The notes under the pieces: model-generated
The model's input: the letters and a program-made list of their open reading frames with translations, nothing else
Database searches by the model: none
Told to the model about the DNA's origin: nothing
Assembly (NCBI RefSeq): GCF_036088315.1
Contig: NZ_CP107996.1
Location: 3,747,001-3,811,000, forward strand
Source of the DNA: Streptomyces sp. NBC_00344
Lineage (GTDB): Bacteria > Actinomycetota > Actinomycetes > Streptomycetales > Streptomycetaceae
DNA length: 64,000 nucleotides
Direction: 5' to 3'
Translations under genes and position numbers: made by a program
Shown here: piece after piece, positions 1 through 8,575 of the stretch
How positions within the stretch are numbered: position 1 is the first letter of the stretch
Layout: each line of letters begins with the position of its first letter

Positions 1-954
1 CGGATGATGGCCGCGGACCTGGCGGCGGCCAGGGAGCGCGGGGACGTGCTGGCCACGCTGATCGCCGCCGAGTATCCGATCTACGGCCGGTACGGCTTCG
101 GGCCGGCGGCGGGGATCTGCGAGTGGACGGTCGACGTTCCGCGCACCGGCCTCGACCGGTGCCGGCCGGGTCCGGAGCAGGGCCGGATCGATCTGGTCGA
201 CGCCGCGGACGTCCGCGGGCTCGGACCCGGCCTGTACGCGCGCTTCCGCGGGCTTCAGCCCGGTGCGGTCACCAGGGACGACCGCTGGTGGGCCGGCAGC
301 ACGGGCTTCGAGCGGCTTCCGGGACAGACCTGGACGGAGCCCTTTTACGCGGTCTACCGGTCGCCCGCCGGTGAGATCGACGGCCTGCTCGTCTACACGG
401 CCGACGACACGTGGGGCGACGCCAAGCAGCCGCTGAACACCGCGACCGTGCGGAGCCTGATCGCGGTGTCCCCGGCCGCCGAGCGCGCGCTCTGGCACTA
501 CCTCTGCTCGGTCGACTGGATCACCACCGTGAAGACCGGCCGGCGGGGTCCCGATGACCTGCTGCCCCTGTTCCTGCCGGATCCCCGGGCCGCCCGGATC
601 ACCCAGCAGGCGGACTTCCTGTGGGTGCGGCTGCTGGATGTCCCACGGGCGTTGGAGTCCAGGACGTACGAGGCCACAGGCACTCTGGTGCTCGACGTGC
701 GCGACACGGACGGGCTGTCCTCCGGCCGGTACCGGCTGGACGCGTCGCCGGACGGCGCGGTCTGCGCGCCGTCCTCCGGACCGGCCGATGTCGTGCTGGA
801 CGTAAGGGAGTTGAGTGCCCTGTACCTCGGTGACGCATCGGCGGTCCGGCTCGCGGCGCTGGAGCGGATCACCGAGCGGACACCGGGCGCGATCGCGGTC
901 GCCGAGGCGCTCTTCCGTACGGCGGTGCGGCCCTGGTGCCCGGACGTGTTCTAG
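1..954 (+). CDS. Eis-like GNAT acetyltransferase, C-terminal part (5' end outside window)
   Basis: This is the last 317 codons of an Eis-type N-acetyltransferase. The family transfers acetyl groups from acetyl-CoA to amines such as lysines or aminoglycosides and is about 400 residues long, so roughly the first 90 residues lie left of the window. What can be seen is the end of the first GNAT fold with a YGRYGFG motif (Eis proteins use a Tyr here as general acid), a second degenerate GNAT region, and a C-terminal sterol-carrier-like domain ending in Asp-Val-Phe. In Eis enzymes the C-terminal aromatic carboxylate acts as base, and the Phe terminus fits. The ATG at position 4 is internal, not a start. 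The substrate cannot be told. Confidence 0.85.
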   Translation, partial: RMMAADLAAARERGDVLATLIAAEYPIYGRYGFGPAAGICEWTVDVPRTGLDRCRPGPEQGRIDLVDAADVRGLGPGLYARFRGLQPGAVTRDDRWWAGSTGFERLPGQTWTEPFYAVYRSPAGEIDGLLVYTADDTWGDAKQPLNTATVRSLIAVSPAAERALWHYLCSVDWITTVKTGRRGPDDLLPLFLPDPRAARITQQADFLWVRLLDVPRALESRTYEATGTLVLDVRDTDGLSSGRYRLDASPDGAVCAPSSGPADVVLDVRELSALYLGDASAVRLAALERITERTPGAIAVAEALFRTAVRPWCPDVF

Positions 955-1018
955 CCGTGTTCCAGAAGTGGCGGGGCAGCCGGGGCTGCTCACAGACGGC
1001 GCAGGTCTTTCGAGCGGA

Positions 1019-1207
1019 TCAGCCGAGTGCGGGCTGAAGGAGCAGGACGAGGCCGATGACGCCGAGTCCGGCACAGGTGGGGTTCCTGGTCTTTGCTCCG
1101 ATGGTCAGCAGTGCGAGGGCGAAGAACCCCACGACCCCGGAATCCTGCTGGACGAAGGTCTCGAAGAGAAGGACGAACACGGCGGGGGCGAGTGCGAAGA
1201 GCGGCAT
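1019..1207 (-). CDS. 62-residue hydrophobic membrane protein (paralogue of the next gene)
   Basis: A tiny, almost wholly hydrophobic protein with two predicted membrane segments separated by a short polar stretch containing TIGAKTRNPTCAGLG. A good AAGGAGA ribosome site lies about 8 nt before the ATG at 1207. It has exactly the same length as the product of 1395-1583 and aligns with it throughout, sharing LT(I/V)G(A/V)K, a Cys and a following LG. The two genes run in tandem away from the GntR gene at 1824 and probably form one transcript. I do not recognise a function. The pairing with a regulator suggests a small membrane accessory protein. Confidence 0.6.
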   Translation of the reverse strand: MPLFALAPAVFVLLFETFVQQDSGVVGFFALALLTIGAKTRNPTCAGLGVIGLVLLLQPALG

Positions 1208-1394
1208 GACGGACTCTCCTTGGCAGGGTCGGTCGTGGGTGGTCCTACCGGCTGCGCACCCGGCAGTGCACCGGCTGCGCTCGAAGCGGCCGCAGCGCCT
1301 GTGCCATGCGTGCGGCCGGAGCCGGGCCGTCGTGGGGGCTGGTCGCGGGGTGGGGAGAAGTGCCGGGCCGGAGGCCCGGCGGGTGGGGCGGCGG

Positions 1395-1583
1395 TCAGCC
1401 GATGACCGCCTGCACCTGGATCACCAGCATGAACGCCCCCAGGCAACTGCAGGGAACGTTGGCGGACTTCACTCCGACCGTGAGCATCGCGAGTCCGATC
1501 AGACCGGCGATGCCGAACGCGGACTGGACGGTCTGCTCGATGACGAAGCCGAGTGCGGCCAGCAGAAGAGCTGCGGTGGGCAT
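1395..1583 (-). CDS. 62-residue hydrophobic membrane protein (paralogue of the previous gene)
   Basis: A two-segment membrane peptide aligning end to end with the product of 1019-1207, with LTVGVKSANVPCSCLG as the shared polar loop. The start at 1583 is chosen because GGAGGG lies 5-6 nt upstream; a longer frame reaching 1685 has no ribosome site. It lies divergent to the GntR gene at 1824, with an inverted-repeat operator region between them, so it is probably controlled by that regulator. The extra Cys pair (C-S-C) is not in the paralogue. Function unknown; the duplication and the conservation of the loop argue that the frame is real. Confidence 0.6.
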   Translation of the reverse strand: MPTAALLLAALGFVIEQTVQSAFGIAGLIGLAMLTVGVKSANVPCSCLGAFMLVIQVQAVIG

Positions 1584-1663
1584 GGGGTTCCCTCCTTCGG
1601 GATGGCTGGGAGCGCCGGTGCCCGTACCCCGTTGTACGGCTCCTGTGCCCCGTGGAGAGGTAT

Positions 1664-1746
1664 AACCAGTCAAGTGCCCAGACAAGTTGGCCCGGTTGAC
1701 TTGAGTTACATGTTCCCGTTCACGACATGCCCGTAAACTTGTCTGG
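1664..1746. promoter_or_regulatory. Inverted-repeat operator region for the GntR regulator
   Basis: The exact inverted pair CCAGACAAGTT (1678-1688) and AACTTGTCTGG (1736-1746) lies in the divergent gap between the small membrane genes and the GntR gene. Related half-sites containing TCAAGT occur at 1669-1675 and, reversed, at 1696-1704. The AACTTGT core is also present in the operator of the GntR gene at 51169, so this is most likely the autoregulatory binding region of the 1824 regulator. That link is inference. Confidence 0.55.
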
Positions 1747-1823
1747 TGACTGGTCTGGTTGGATGACCGAGAAGTGCACCCCTGTCTGTTCGGTCATGTC
1801 AATTACGCGAAGGTGTGCGGTAG

Positions 1824-2702
1824 TTGTACGGTGGAGGCGTGCCAACACGTGACGCAGGCAGTGAGGACGGCAGGAAGTTCCAGGTCATCGCGGGGGACCT
1901 GAGGACGGAGATCACCGACGGCGTCTACCGGGTGGGCCAGCAGCTGCCGTCGCAGCGCGAGCTCCAGATCAAGTACGTGGTCTCGCGCGAGACGGTGGGC
2001 AGGGCGCTGGACGTACTCAGGGACGAGGGGCTGATCTCGTCCAGCCGTGGCCGGCCGGCCACGGTGACCGCGGGCGCGGCCGCCCCGGCGGTCGCCCGTT
2101 CGGCGCAGGTGACCCTGCAGCCCAGGCTGAAGGAGGCCTTCGAGGCCGAGGACATCACGATGGACGTCCTCTCGCTCACCTCGGAGACGATGGACCGTCA
2201 TCTGGGCTCCCAGGTGACCAGGATCCACGACGGCGAGATCCAGCCGCGCAGCATCGCGCTGCGGCTGATGCTTCCCGACATCACTGGCATACGGCTCGCG
2301 TTTCCCTGCGGCGTGGACGACCCCGAGGACGACCGTCCGCGCAAGCGCCACCGCGACATGGTGATCAACCATGCGAAGTCGCTGCGGCAGTCGCTGCTCA
2401 AGCTCCGCCACCGGGGACTGGTCCCCGAGGTGTCGGTGCAGATCCGGACCGTGCCCTTCACCCCTCCGCTCAAGTTGTACCTGCTGAACAAGGACCAGCT
2501 GCTCGAGGGCTATTACACCCTTGAGCAGTGGACACCCGAGCCCATCGACGGCGTCGAGGTCACCATCCTCGACTCGCTCGGCATGGGCGCGACGCTTTTC
2601 CCGTACACCAAGCCCGACCAGGCACTGAAGGTGGAAGCGGCGCAGACATTCTTCGACTCCTACTGGGACCAGCTGTCCCAAGATGCGGATTTCGGCGACT
2701 GA
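1824..2702 (+). CDS. GntR-family transcriptional regulator
   Basis: The N-terminal winged helix (about residues 12-80) carries the GntR signature: a short helix, YRVGQQLPSQRELQ, then VSRETVGRALDVLRDEGLI. The C-terminal 190 residues form the ligand-binding part, which I cannot assign to a ligand class. The start is uncertain. TTG at 1824 has GAAGG at a workable distance; GTG at 1839 would follow GGAGG too closely, although it gives a more compact protein. The stop overlaps the ATG of the HAD gene by 20 nt, so the two are translationally linked. The regulator faces two small membrane protein genes across an inverted-repeat operator and probably controls both directions. Confidence 0.9.
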   Translation: MYGGGVPTRDAGSEDGRKFQVIAGDLRTEITDGVYRVGQQLPSQRELQIKYVVSRETVGRALDVLRDEGLISSSRGRPATVTAGAAAPAVARSAQVTLQPRLKEAFEAEDITMDVLSLTSETMDRHLGSQVTRIHDGEIQPRSIALRLMLPDITGIRLAFPCGVDDPEDDRPRKRHRDMVINHAKSLRQSLLKLRHRGLVPEVSVQIRTVPFTPPLKLYLLNKDQLLEGYYTLEQWTPEPIDGVEVTILDSLGMGATLFPYTKPDQALKVEAAQTFFDSYWDQLSQDADFGD

Positions 2703-3426
2703 CGTGCTGCTCTCCTCCGGCCCCACCCCTTCCCCGACCCCCGAAGCCGGACTGCGCACGCTGCTCTCCGCCGCCTCGCTCGTTCTGTGGGACTTCGACG
2801 GCCCGGTCTGCGGGCTCTTCGCCGGGCTCCGCGCCCCCCGGATCGCTGCCGAACTCCGCTCCATGGCTGCCGCCGTGCTGCCGCGGTGGCGGGAACTCGA
2901 CGGCCTCGACGACCCCCTCGCGGTACTGCGGCGCAGCTACGACGCCTTTCCGAGCGATCCGGACGGGCTTGTCTCCGCCATGCGCAAGCGGCTCGAGGAA
3001 CTGGAGACCCACGCGGCGGCGACCGCCGAGCCGACGCCGGGGGCGTTCGAGCTGATGGAAGGGCTCCTGGCGGCGGACAAGCGGCTGGTGATCGCCACCA
3101 ACAACAGTGAGGCCGCGGCCCGCGCCTATCTCGAACTGCACGGGATCGTGACGTACTTCGGGGCGGTCGTCGGCCGTCATGACGACCCCCGGCTGATGAA
3201 GCCCCACCCCTACTGCCTGGAGCGTCTCCTTGCGGAGACCGGTACCGGCGCGGCCGACGGCCTGATGATCGGGGACTCGCCCGCCGACGCGGTGGCCGCC
3301 CGGGCGGCCGGTGTCGCGTTCGTCGGCTATCACCCCGCCCCTGCGAAACTGCGGCGGCTGAGGGAGGCCGGTGCTGAGCACCTGGTCGCTGACCTTGCGG
3401 CCATGAGGGCGGCGATCGACCGGTAG
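2683..3426 (+). CDS. HAD-family hydrolase (phosphatase)
   Basis: A 247-residue haloacid-dehalogenase-fold hydrolase. All four HAD motifs are visible: WDFDGP (nucleophile and acid Asp), the Thr of ATNNS, Lys in LMKPHP, and GDSPAD. Helical cap residues lie between motifs I and II, as in phosphoglycolate-phosphatase-like members. It probably dephosphorylates a small phosphorylated metabolite. It begins inside the end of the GntR gene and is followed by a phosphotransferase and a second HAD gene, so a phosphorylation/dephosphorylation pair acting on one substrate class is plausible. The true substrate is unknown. Confidence 0.88.
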   Translation: MRISATDVLLSSGPTPSPTPEAGLRTLLSAASLVLWDFDGPVCGLFAGLRAPRIAAELRSMAAAVLPRWRELDGLDDPLAVLRRSYDAFPSDPDGLVSAMRKRLEELETHAAATAEPTPGAFELMEGLLAADKRLVIATNNSEAAARAYLELHGIVTYFGAVVGRHDDPRLMKPHPYCLERLLAETGTGAADGLMIGDSPADAVAARAAGVAFVGYHPAPAKLRRLREAGAEHLVADLAAMRAAIDR

Positions 3427-3550
3427 GAGAGGTCAACTCGCCTCTCTGTTCAGGGGTTTGAGATCTTCGGTACTCTTGGGTATGAAGGTGAGCGGTGGGC
3501 CCGGGACGGCCCGCCGGCGAGTTCTCCGGTCACGAGAGCGCAGGAGCCGC

Positions 3551-4678
3551 ATGCCCGATGTAGCCCGCAGCGCCTCAGGTCGTACGGTCGACAGCTGGGA
3601 AATGCTGTACCGGACAGCCGGCGAGGGAGAGCCGCTCAGCGGCTACTACCACCGCAACTACCGTGTCGGGCTGCCCCCCGCGCTCGCCGAATCGCTTTCG
3701 CTGGCGGCCGGTACGCCGGTGAAGGTGCGCGCCCCGATCCCTGACGCGGTCCAGTTCAATCTGCGCATCTGGCCCGAGGGAGAGCTGCTCGGCGCCATAG
3801 CAGGCCGAGTGGACGGGAGCCCCCGGGTGCTGGTCCACCGGCCGGGTTTCACCGTGTACTCCTTCGCGCAGGGTGAGCCGCTCTCCCGTCTGACCGGTCG
3901 GGACCGGCCCGCCGGTCGCCGGTACGCGGAGTCGATGGAGCGGCTCTTCCGGCAGACCGCCGCCGTACCGCCGGGTCTGCTGCCGCCGCGCCCGGAGGGC
4001 TGGCCGGCGGACGGGGACTGCGCGGGCTTTCTCCGTACCCTCGTCGATTTCACCGATTCCGAGGTCAGGGGACGCTGCAGTCCCGCGCACCGTGAACTGT
4101 TCACGGCGCTCGGCGTATCGGGTGACGCACTCGCGCGGCTGCGGGACCGGGCGGACGGGCTGGGGGAGCGGCCCTTCGCCCTGCTGCACACCGACGCCCA
4201 TGCCGGGAACCTGATCGTCGCCGAGGACGGCGGGCTTTCGCTGATCGACTGGGAGCTGGCGCTCTTCGGTGATCCGGTCTACGAGATCGCCTCGCATCTG
4301 GCGCGCATGCGCTATCCGAGGCGCGGGCAGCGGCAGGCCGCGATCCGGGCCTGGCGTGCGGCGGTCGCCGCGAGCTGTCCAGGGGCGCTGGCCGGACACC
4401 GCGCCGCGTTGCGGATCTATCTGGACTTCGAGCGGCTGCTCTCGGTCCACATCGATGTGATCCGGCTGACGATGGCTCTGGTGCTCTGTCCCGAGCCGGC
4501 CGTTCTCGCGGCCACCGCGGCGGGCATCCGCACGGTGCTCGAGGCGGCGCGTGGTCCGCTGGGACTCCGCCGGGTGCCGGGCACCGAACACATCGCGCCT
4601 GCCTGTGCGGTGTGGCTGCGAGCCGTACGGTCAGGTGCCCGGCTCGCCGGGACGGAGCCGGGGCGGCGCGCCGCGTGA
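3551..4678 (+). CDS. Phosphotransferase, aminoglycoside/choline-kinase (APH) family
   Basis: The protein-kinase-like fold of the APH family is shown by the catalytic loop HTDAHAGN (H-x-D-x(4)-N) and the metal-binding Asp in LIDWELA, about 60% along the 375 residues. The start at 3551 is preferred because CAGGAG lies 7 nt upstream; longer in-frame starts at 3458 (TTG) and 3482 add a basic, non-conserved leader. It lies between two HAD hydrolases in the same direction. Members phosphorylate hydroxyl groups of sugars, antibiotics or amino alcohols. I see nothing that identifies the substrate, and an antibiotic-resistance role should not be assumed. Confidence 0.82.
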   Translation: MPDVARSASGRTVDSWEMLYRTAGEGEPLSGYYHRNYRVGLPPALAESLSLAAGTPVKVRAPIPDAVQFNLRIWPEGELLGAIAGRVDGSPRVLVHRPGFTVYSFAQGEPLSRLTGRDRPAGRRYAESMERLFRQTAAVPPGLLPPRPEGWPADGDCAGFLRTLVDFTDSEVRGRCSPAHRELFTALGVSGDALARLRDRADGLGERPFALLHTDAHAGNLIVAEDGGLSLIDWELALFGDPVYEIASHLARMRYPRRGQRQAAIRAWRAAVAASCPGALAGHRAALRIYLDFERLLSVHIDVIRLTMALVLCPEPAVLAATAAGIRTVLEAARGPLGLRRVPGTEHIAPACAVWLRAVRSGARLAGTEPGRRAA

Positions 4679-4916
4679 TCTTCTTGCGGACGACGGCGGG
4701 TGATTGCTCCCAGGCCCGTGCGCGAGGGCCCCAGGAGTGGTTCGATGTTCCCCAGGACGCACCATCTTCGAACATGGAAGTGCGGGACGCACTACACCCG
4801 AACACGCCGTTGCCCAGGCCGACTTCACCACGGAGTGCGCAACGGCCCCCGGTGCGTCCTCCGGCAGGACCTCCGGCACGACCTCTGATTCGACGCGAAG
4901 TGAACAGGCGGCATCC

Positions 4917-5603
4917 TTGATCCGTGAAAACCTCAGAGCCCGGATCACATCCACGCGATGTGTGCTGTTCGATTTCGACGGCCCGCTCTGCCGCCTCTAC
5001 GCCCACCACACGGGGCGGACCGCACGGACCGTGGCTGCCGAGATGCTTCAGCTGGCGCGGGAGCACGGGATCACCCTGGAGCGCAGCGACCCGCTGGACA
5101 TCCTGCGTGCGGTAGGTGAGCTCCGGCCGGACAGCGGTTTGGTGACGGAACTGGAGGAGTGGCTGACCGAGCAGGAACTGCGGGCGGTCCCCGGCGCCTG
5201 GCCGGCGATGTACGCGGACCGGGTGATCCGGACCTGGAGCGCGGGCGGCTGCCGGCTCGCGGTCACCGCGGACACCTCGTCCCGGGCGGTCGAGAAGTAT
5301 CTGGCAGGGCGGGGGCTGGCCGAGTGCTTCGCTCCGCACATCTACGGGCGCGACGCCGGTCCGGACCCGCTCACCCCTGATCCGCAGGTGCTGCGCAGGG
5401 CGCTGAGCGGTCTCGGCGCCGACCCCGGCACCACGCTGATGATCGGTGACTCGGTGACGGACCTCAGGGCGGCCGAGGCGGCCGGCGTGGCATTCCTCGG
5501 ATATGCGACCCATGACCGGCACGTCGACGAACTCGCCTCGGCCGGTGCCGAGTTGGTGCTGAACACCTTTGAGCCGGTGCTCGACATCCTCTGGGGCAGG
5601 TAG
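4917..5603 (+). CDS. HAD-family hydrolase, second copy, with altered motif III
   Basis: Related to the product of 2683-3426: FDFDGPLC (motif I), TADTS (motif II) and GDSVTD (motif IV) are intact. At motif III, where KPDP or KPHP is expected, the sequence reads DPLTPDP, so the conserved Lys is replaced by Thr. The protein may be inactive or may use another Lys. The frame is open from 4704, but the upstream part is low-complexity and non-conserved. TTG at 4917, just before LIRENLRARI, is the most likely start, though it has only a weak ribosome site. It closes the GntR-HAD-APH-HAD cluster. Confidence 0.75.
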   Translation: MIRENLRARITSTRCVLFDFDGPLCRLYAHHTGRTARTVAAEMLQLAREHGITLERSDPLDILRAVGELRPDSGLVTELEEWLTEQELRAVPGAWPAMYADRVIRTWSAGGCRLAVTADTSSRAVEKYLAGRGLAECFAPHIYGRDAGPDPLTPDPQVLRRALSGLGADPGTTLMIGDSVTDLRAAEAAGVAFLGYATHDRHVDELASAGAELVLNTFEPVLDILWGR

Positions 5604-5707
5604 CCGGCCCCCACCCCGGCCCGCCCTCCGCCCCGGACTCCGGGCCCTCGCCCCCCGGCCGGTGCGTCCGATCAGCCGCCGGCCGCTATTGCGTACGCTC
5701 TTTCGTC

Positions 5708-6322
5708 ATGGACGGCGAGATGGGCTTGCGTGAGCACAACCGGCAGCGGACCTACTGGGCGATCTCGAACGCCGCGATCGCGCTCTTCCTGGAGAAGGGA
5801 TTCGACCAGGTCTCGGTGGCCGAGGTGGCGGCAGCGGCGGGAATCTCCAAGCCGACGCTCTTCCGCTACTTCCCGGCCAAGGAGGACCTGGTGCTGCACC
5901 GGTTCGCCGACCACCAGGACGAGGCGGCCGCTGTCGTGGCGGGGCGCCCCTCGGGCCAGTCGCCGCTGGAGGCGCTGCGGCTCCACTTCCTTGACGCCCT
6001 GCGGCGCCGTGATCCGGTCAGCGGGCTCAGCGAGGAGAAGGAGGTGCTGGCCTTCCACCGGCTGCTGTACGGGACCCCGGCACTGGTCGCCCGGCTGTAT
6101 GCCTACACCAACGGCAGCGAGGAGTCGCTCGCCGCCGCACTGGGCGGAGGGCTGGACGCGCGGCTGGCGGCCGGCCAGATCGTGGCCGTGCGGCGGATCC
6201 TGGCCGAGGAGAACTGGCGCCGGATCGAGGCGGGGGAGAGCGTGCGGGAGGTCGGACCGGATGCGGTGGCCGCTGCCGAGCGAGCCTTCGCACAGCTCGG
6301 GGCGGGGATCCAGGAAAAGTAA
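5708..6322 (+). CDS. TetR-family transcriptional regulator
   Basis: The N-terminal helix-turn-helix spans about residues 14-60 and shows the TetR pattern: ALFLEKGFDQVSVAEVAAAA, then GISKPTLFRYF. The remaining 140 residues are an alpha-helical ligand and dimerisation domain of the AcrR_C-like type. The ATG at 5708 is used; ATG 5720 is an alternative. It lies directly upstream of the HelD-type helicase gene, with a short GTTAC-repeat region between them, and may repress its own promoter and that of the helicase. The ligand is unknown. Confidence 0.88.
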   Translation: MDGEMGLREHNRQRTYWAISNAAIALFLEKGFDQVSVAEVAAAAGISKPTLFRYFPAKEDLVLHRFADHQDEAAAVVAGRPSGQSPLEALRLHFLDALRRRDPVSGLSEEKEVLAFHRLLYGTPALVARLYAYTNGSEESLAAALGGGLDARLAAGQIVAVRRILAEENWRRIEAGESVREVGPDAVAAAERAFAQLGAGIQEK

Positions 6323-6327
6323 AATAT

Positions 6328-6344
6328 GTTACTCGGTTACGTTA
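6328..6344. promoter_or_regulatory. GTTAC direct-repeat element before the helicase gene
   Basis: GTTACTCGGTTACGTTA is a direct repeat of GTTAC spaced 8 nt apart, inside an unusually AT-rich stretch (AAAATATG just before it) and only 11 nt before the ATG at 6355. It could be the operator of the TetR protein encoded immediately upstream, overlapping the helicase promoter. No perfect palindrome is present. Confidence 0.35.
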
Positions 6345-6354
6345 TTCTGGGTGG

Positions 6355-8373
6355 ATGACGCCACTCGACCGGGAACTCAGCGCGGAGCGGACCTACCACG
6401 AGGCCTGCCGGGCGGCCCTGACCGGAATGGTCCGGAACGCCGCCGAGCAGGTCATCACCGGCGAGAACGCCTTCGCTTCGGGTGCCGACGCGGAAGTGCT
6501 CGGCTATCAGCTGCGCAGTTGGGCCAAAGAGCTGCGGGAGGAACCCGACAGCCCGCTGTTCTTCGGCCGGCTGGACTTCGCCGCCGACGGTGAGGACGAC
6601 GCCTCCAGGGACCACCGGGGGCAGAGTTACCACATCGGCAGGCGCCGGATCAGCGAGCATCCGTCGGCACCGCCCCTGGTCGTCGACTGGCGGGCACCGG
6701 TCTCGCGCACCTTCTACCAGGCGAGCGCCGGTGACCCGCTCGGCGTGGCGGTCCGCCGGCGCTTCGGCTGGGCGCCGGCGAGCGCCGGGGCGTCGGATGA
6801 CCTGACGGCTCTCGAGGACGAGCACCTGACGGAGGGGGGCGGCGGCGGGAGCGCCATCCTGGCCGGTGAGATCGAGCGGCCCAGGGTCGGTCCGATGCGC
6901 GACATCGCCGCCACCATCCAGCCCGACCAGGACGATCTGGTTCGCGCCCACCTCAGCCGATCCATCTGTGTGCAGGGCGCGCCGGGCACCGGCAAGACCG
7001 CCGTCGGCCTGCACCGGGCCGCGTACCTCCTCTACACGTATCCGCAGCGGATCCAGCGGAGTGGTCTGCTGATCCTCGGCCCCAACCGGACCTTCCTCTC
7101 CTACATCTCCGAGGTGCTGCCCGCGCTGGGCGAGATCGATGTCCGGCAGTCGACGGTGGACGATGAACTGGCCCGACACCCGGCGAACGGCGAGGACGGA
7201 CCCGGTGCGGCGGCGCTCAAGCACAGCGAGCGGATGGCCGTGGTCCTCAGAAGGGCGCTGTACGCCGGGGTGTCCGTCCCGGTCGAAGAGGTGGCGGTGC
7301 CCGACGGACCCGTCCGCCGGCGCATCGGACTCGACGAGCTGAGCCGGATCGTCGCCGGCGTCCTTGCGGAGGAACCGCTGTACGCGGTGGGGCGTGAGCG
7401 GGTGCGCAGCAGGGCGGTGGATGTGCTGCGGCGTGACGCCGAGCGCCGCGACGGGCCGCCGGGCCAGGAGTGGCTGCGCAGGATGGGCCGGGCCGCAGCG
7501 GTCTCCGCGTTCGTGGACGCGGTATGGCCGAAGGTGGCGGCGGAGGAGACGGTGGCCTCGCTGCTCACCGACCCCCACGTGCTGGCAGTGGCGGCCGACG
7601 GGGTGCTGACGGCCGACGAGCAGAAGGCGCTGCTCTGGACGAAACCGCCGCGGTCGTGGCGCAGCGCCCGGTGGTCGGCCGCGGATCTGGTGCTGATCGA
7701 CGAGGTGAGCGGCCTGATCGAGCGCCCCGAGGGGTATGGCCATGTGGTCATCGACGAGGCCCAGGACCTGTCACCGATGCAGTGCCGTGCGGTGGCCAGA
7801 CGGGTGGACTTCGGATCGGTGACGGTGCTCGGTGATCTGGCGCAGGGCACGACGCCCTGGGCCGCGCGCAGCTGGCCCGAACAGCTCGGCCATCTGCGGA
7901 AACCCGCAGCTGCCACCGTCCCGCTCACCGTGGGATTCCGGGTCCCGCAGGTGATCGTGGAGCTGGCGAACCGACTGGTGGGGGCGCTCGGAGTGGATGT
8001 TCCACCAGGCCGTTCGCTGCGCAGGGACGGTGAGTTGAGGATCCGGCGGGCCGACGATCCGGTGACGGTGGCGGCCGAAGCGGTGCGCGCGGCGCTGGCA
8101 TACGAGGGCTCGGTCGGTGTGATCGCCCATGAGACGGACATCGGGGCGCTGGACGCGGCACTGGCCGGGGCCGATCCGGACGGGCGAGTGAGCGTGCTGC
8201 CTGCGACGATGGTGAAGGGGCTGGAATTCGATCATGTGGTGGTGGTCGAACCCGCGGCGATCGCCGGGGCGGAGGAGCGCGGGCTGCACCGGCTCTATGT
8301 GGTGCTGACCCGGGCGGTCTCGCGGCTCGACCTGGTGCACTGCCGTGCGCTTCCCGCTGAGCTGGGACTGTGA
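6355..8373 (+). CDS. helD: HelD-type RNA polymerase-associated UvrD-like helicase/ATPase
   Basis: A 672-residue superfamily-1 ATPase. Walker A is GAPGTGKTAVGLHR (about residue 210) and Walker B VVIDEAQDLSP (about 465). Late motifs are MVKGLEFDHVVVVEP and LYVVLTRA. The long N-terminal coiled region (residues 5-90) and large insertions within the 1A domain are typical of actinobacterial HelD. HelD removes stalled RNA polymerase from DNA and, in the HelR branch, gives rifampicin tolerance. I see no rifamycin-associated inverted repeat upstream; instead a TetR gene and a GTTAC repeat precede it. There is no clear ribosome site, so the transcript may be nearly leaderless. The exact HelD subclass is uncertain. 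Confidence 0.85.
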   Translation: MTPLDRELSAERTYHEACRAALTGMVRNAAEQVITGENAFASGADAEVLGYQLRSWAKELREEPDSPLFFGRLDFAADGEDDASRDHRGQSYHIGRRRISEHPSAPPLVVDWRAPVSRTFYQASAGDPLGVAVRRRFGWAPASAGASDDLTALEDEHLTEGGGGGSAILAGEIERPRVGPMRDIAATIQPDQDDLVRAHLSRSICVQGAPGTGKTAVGLHRAAYLLYTYPQRIQRSGLLILGPNRTFLSYISEVLPALGEIDVRQSTVDDELARHPANGEDGPGAAALKHSERMAVVLRRALYAGVSVPVEEVAVPDGPVRRRIGLDELSRIVAGVLAEEPLYAVGRERVRSRAVDVLRRDAERRDGPPGQEWLRRMGRAAAVSAFVDAVWPKVAAEETVASLLTDPHVLAVAADGVLTADEQKALLWTKPPRSWRSARWSAADLVLIDEVSGLIERPEGYGHVVIDEAQDLSPMQCRAVARRVDFGSVTVLGDLAQGTTPWAARSWPEQLGHLRKPAAATVPLTVGFRVPQVIVELANRLVGALGVDVPPGRSLRRDGELRIRRADDPVTVAAEAVRAALAYEGSVGVIAHETDIGALDAALAGADPDGRVSVLPATMVKGLEFDHVVVVEPAAIAGAEERGLHRLYVVLTRAVSRLDLVHCRALPAELGL

Positions 8374-8575
8374 GGAGAGCCTCGCCGAGGGCGCCGATGA
8401 GGCGCCGGGGCCGTGTCGGCGGACCCGGTGCCCCGGGCCGCTGACGTGGTGCGCGAGGGTGGGGGCACGGAGAGGGCCTCCGGGGTGGACGTCCCGTGCA
8501 CGCGGTACGTCTTCCACGATGCCCGCCGCAGGGGCCGGGGGTCGGCGGCCTGCGGGCGGGCGAGTGAGGGACGAC

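Noticed and set aside
6301..6355. Rifamycin-associated inverted repeat before the HelD gene
   Set aside because: The expected GC-rich dyad is absent; only a GTTAC direct repeat is present.
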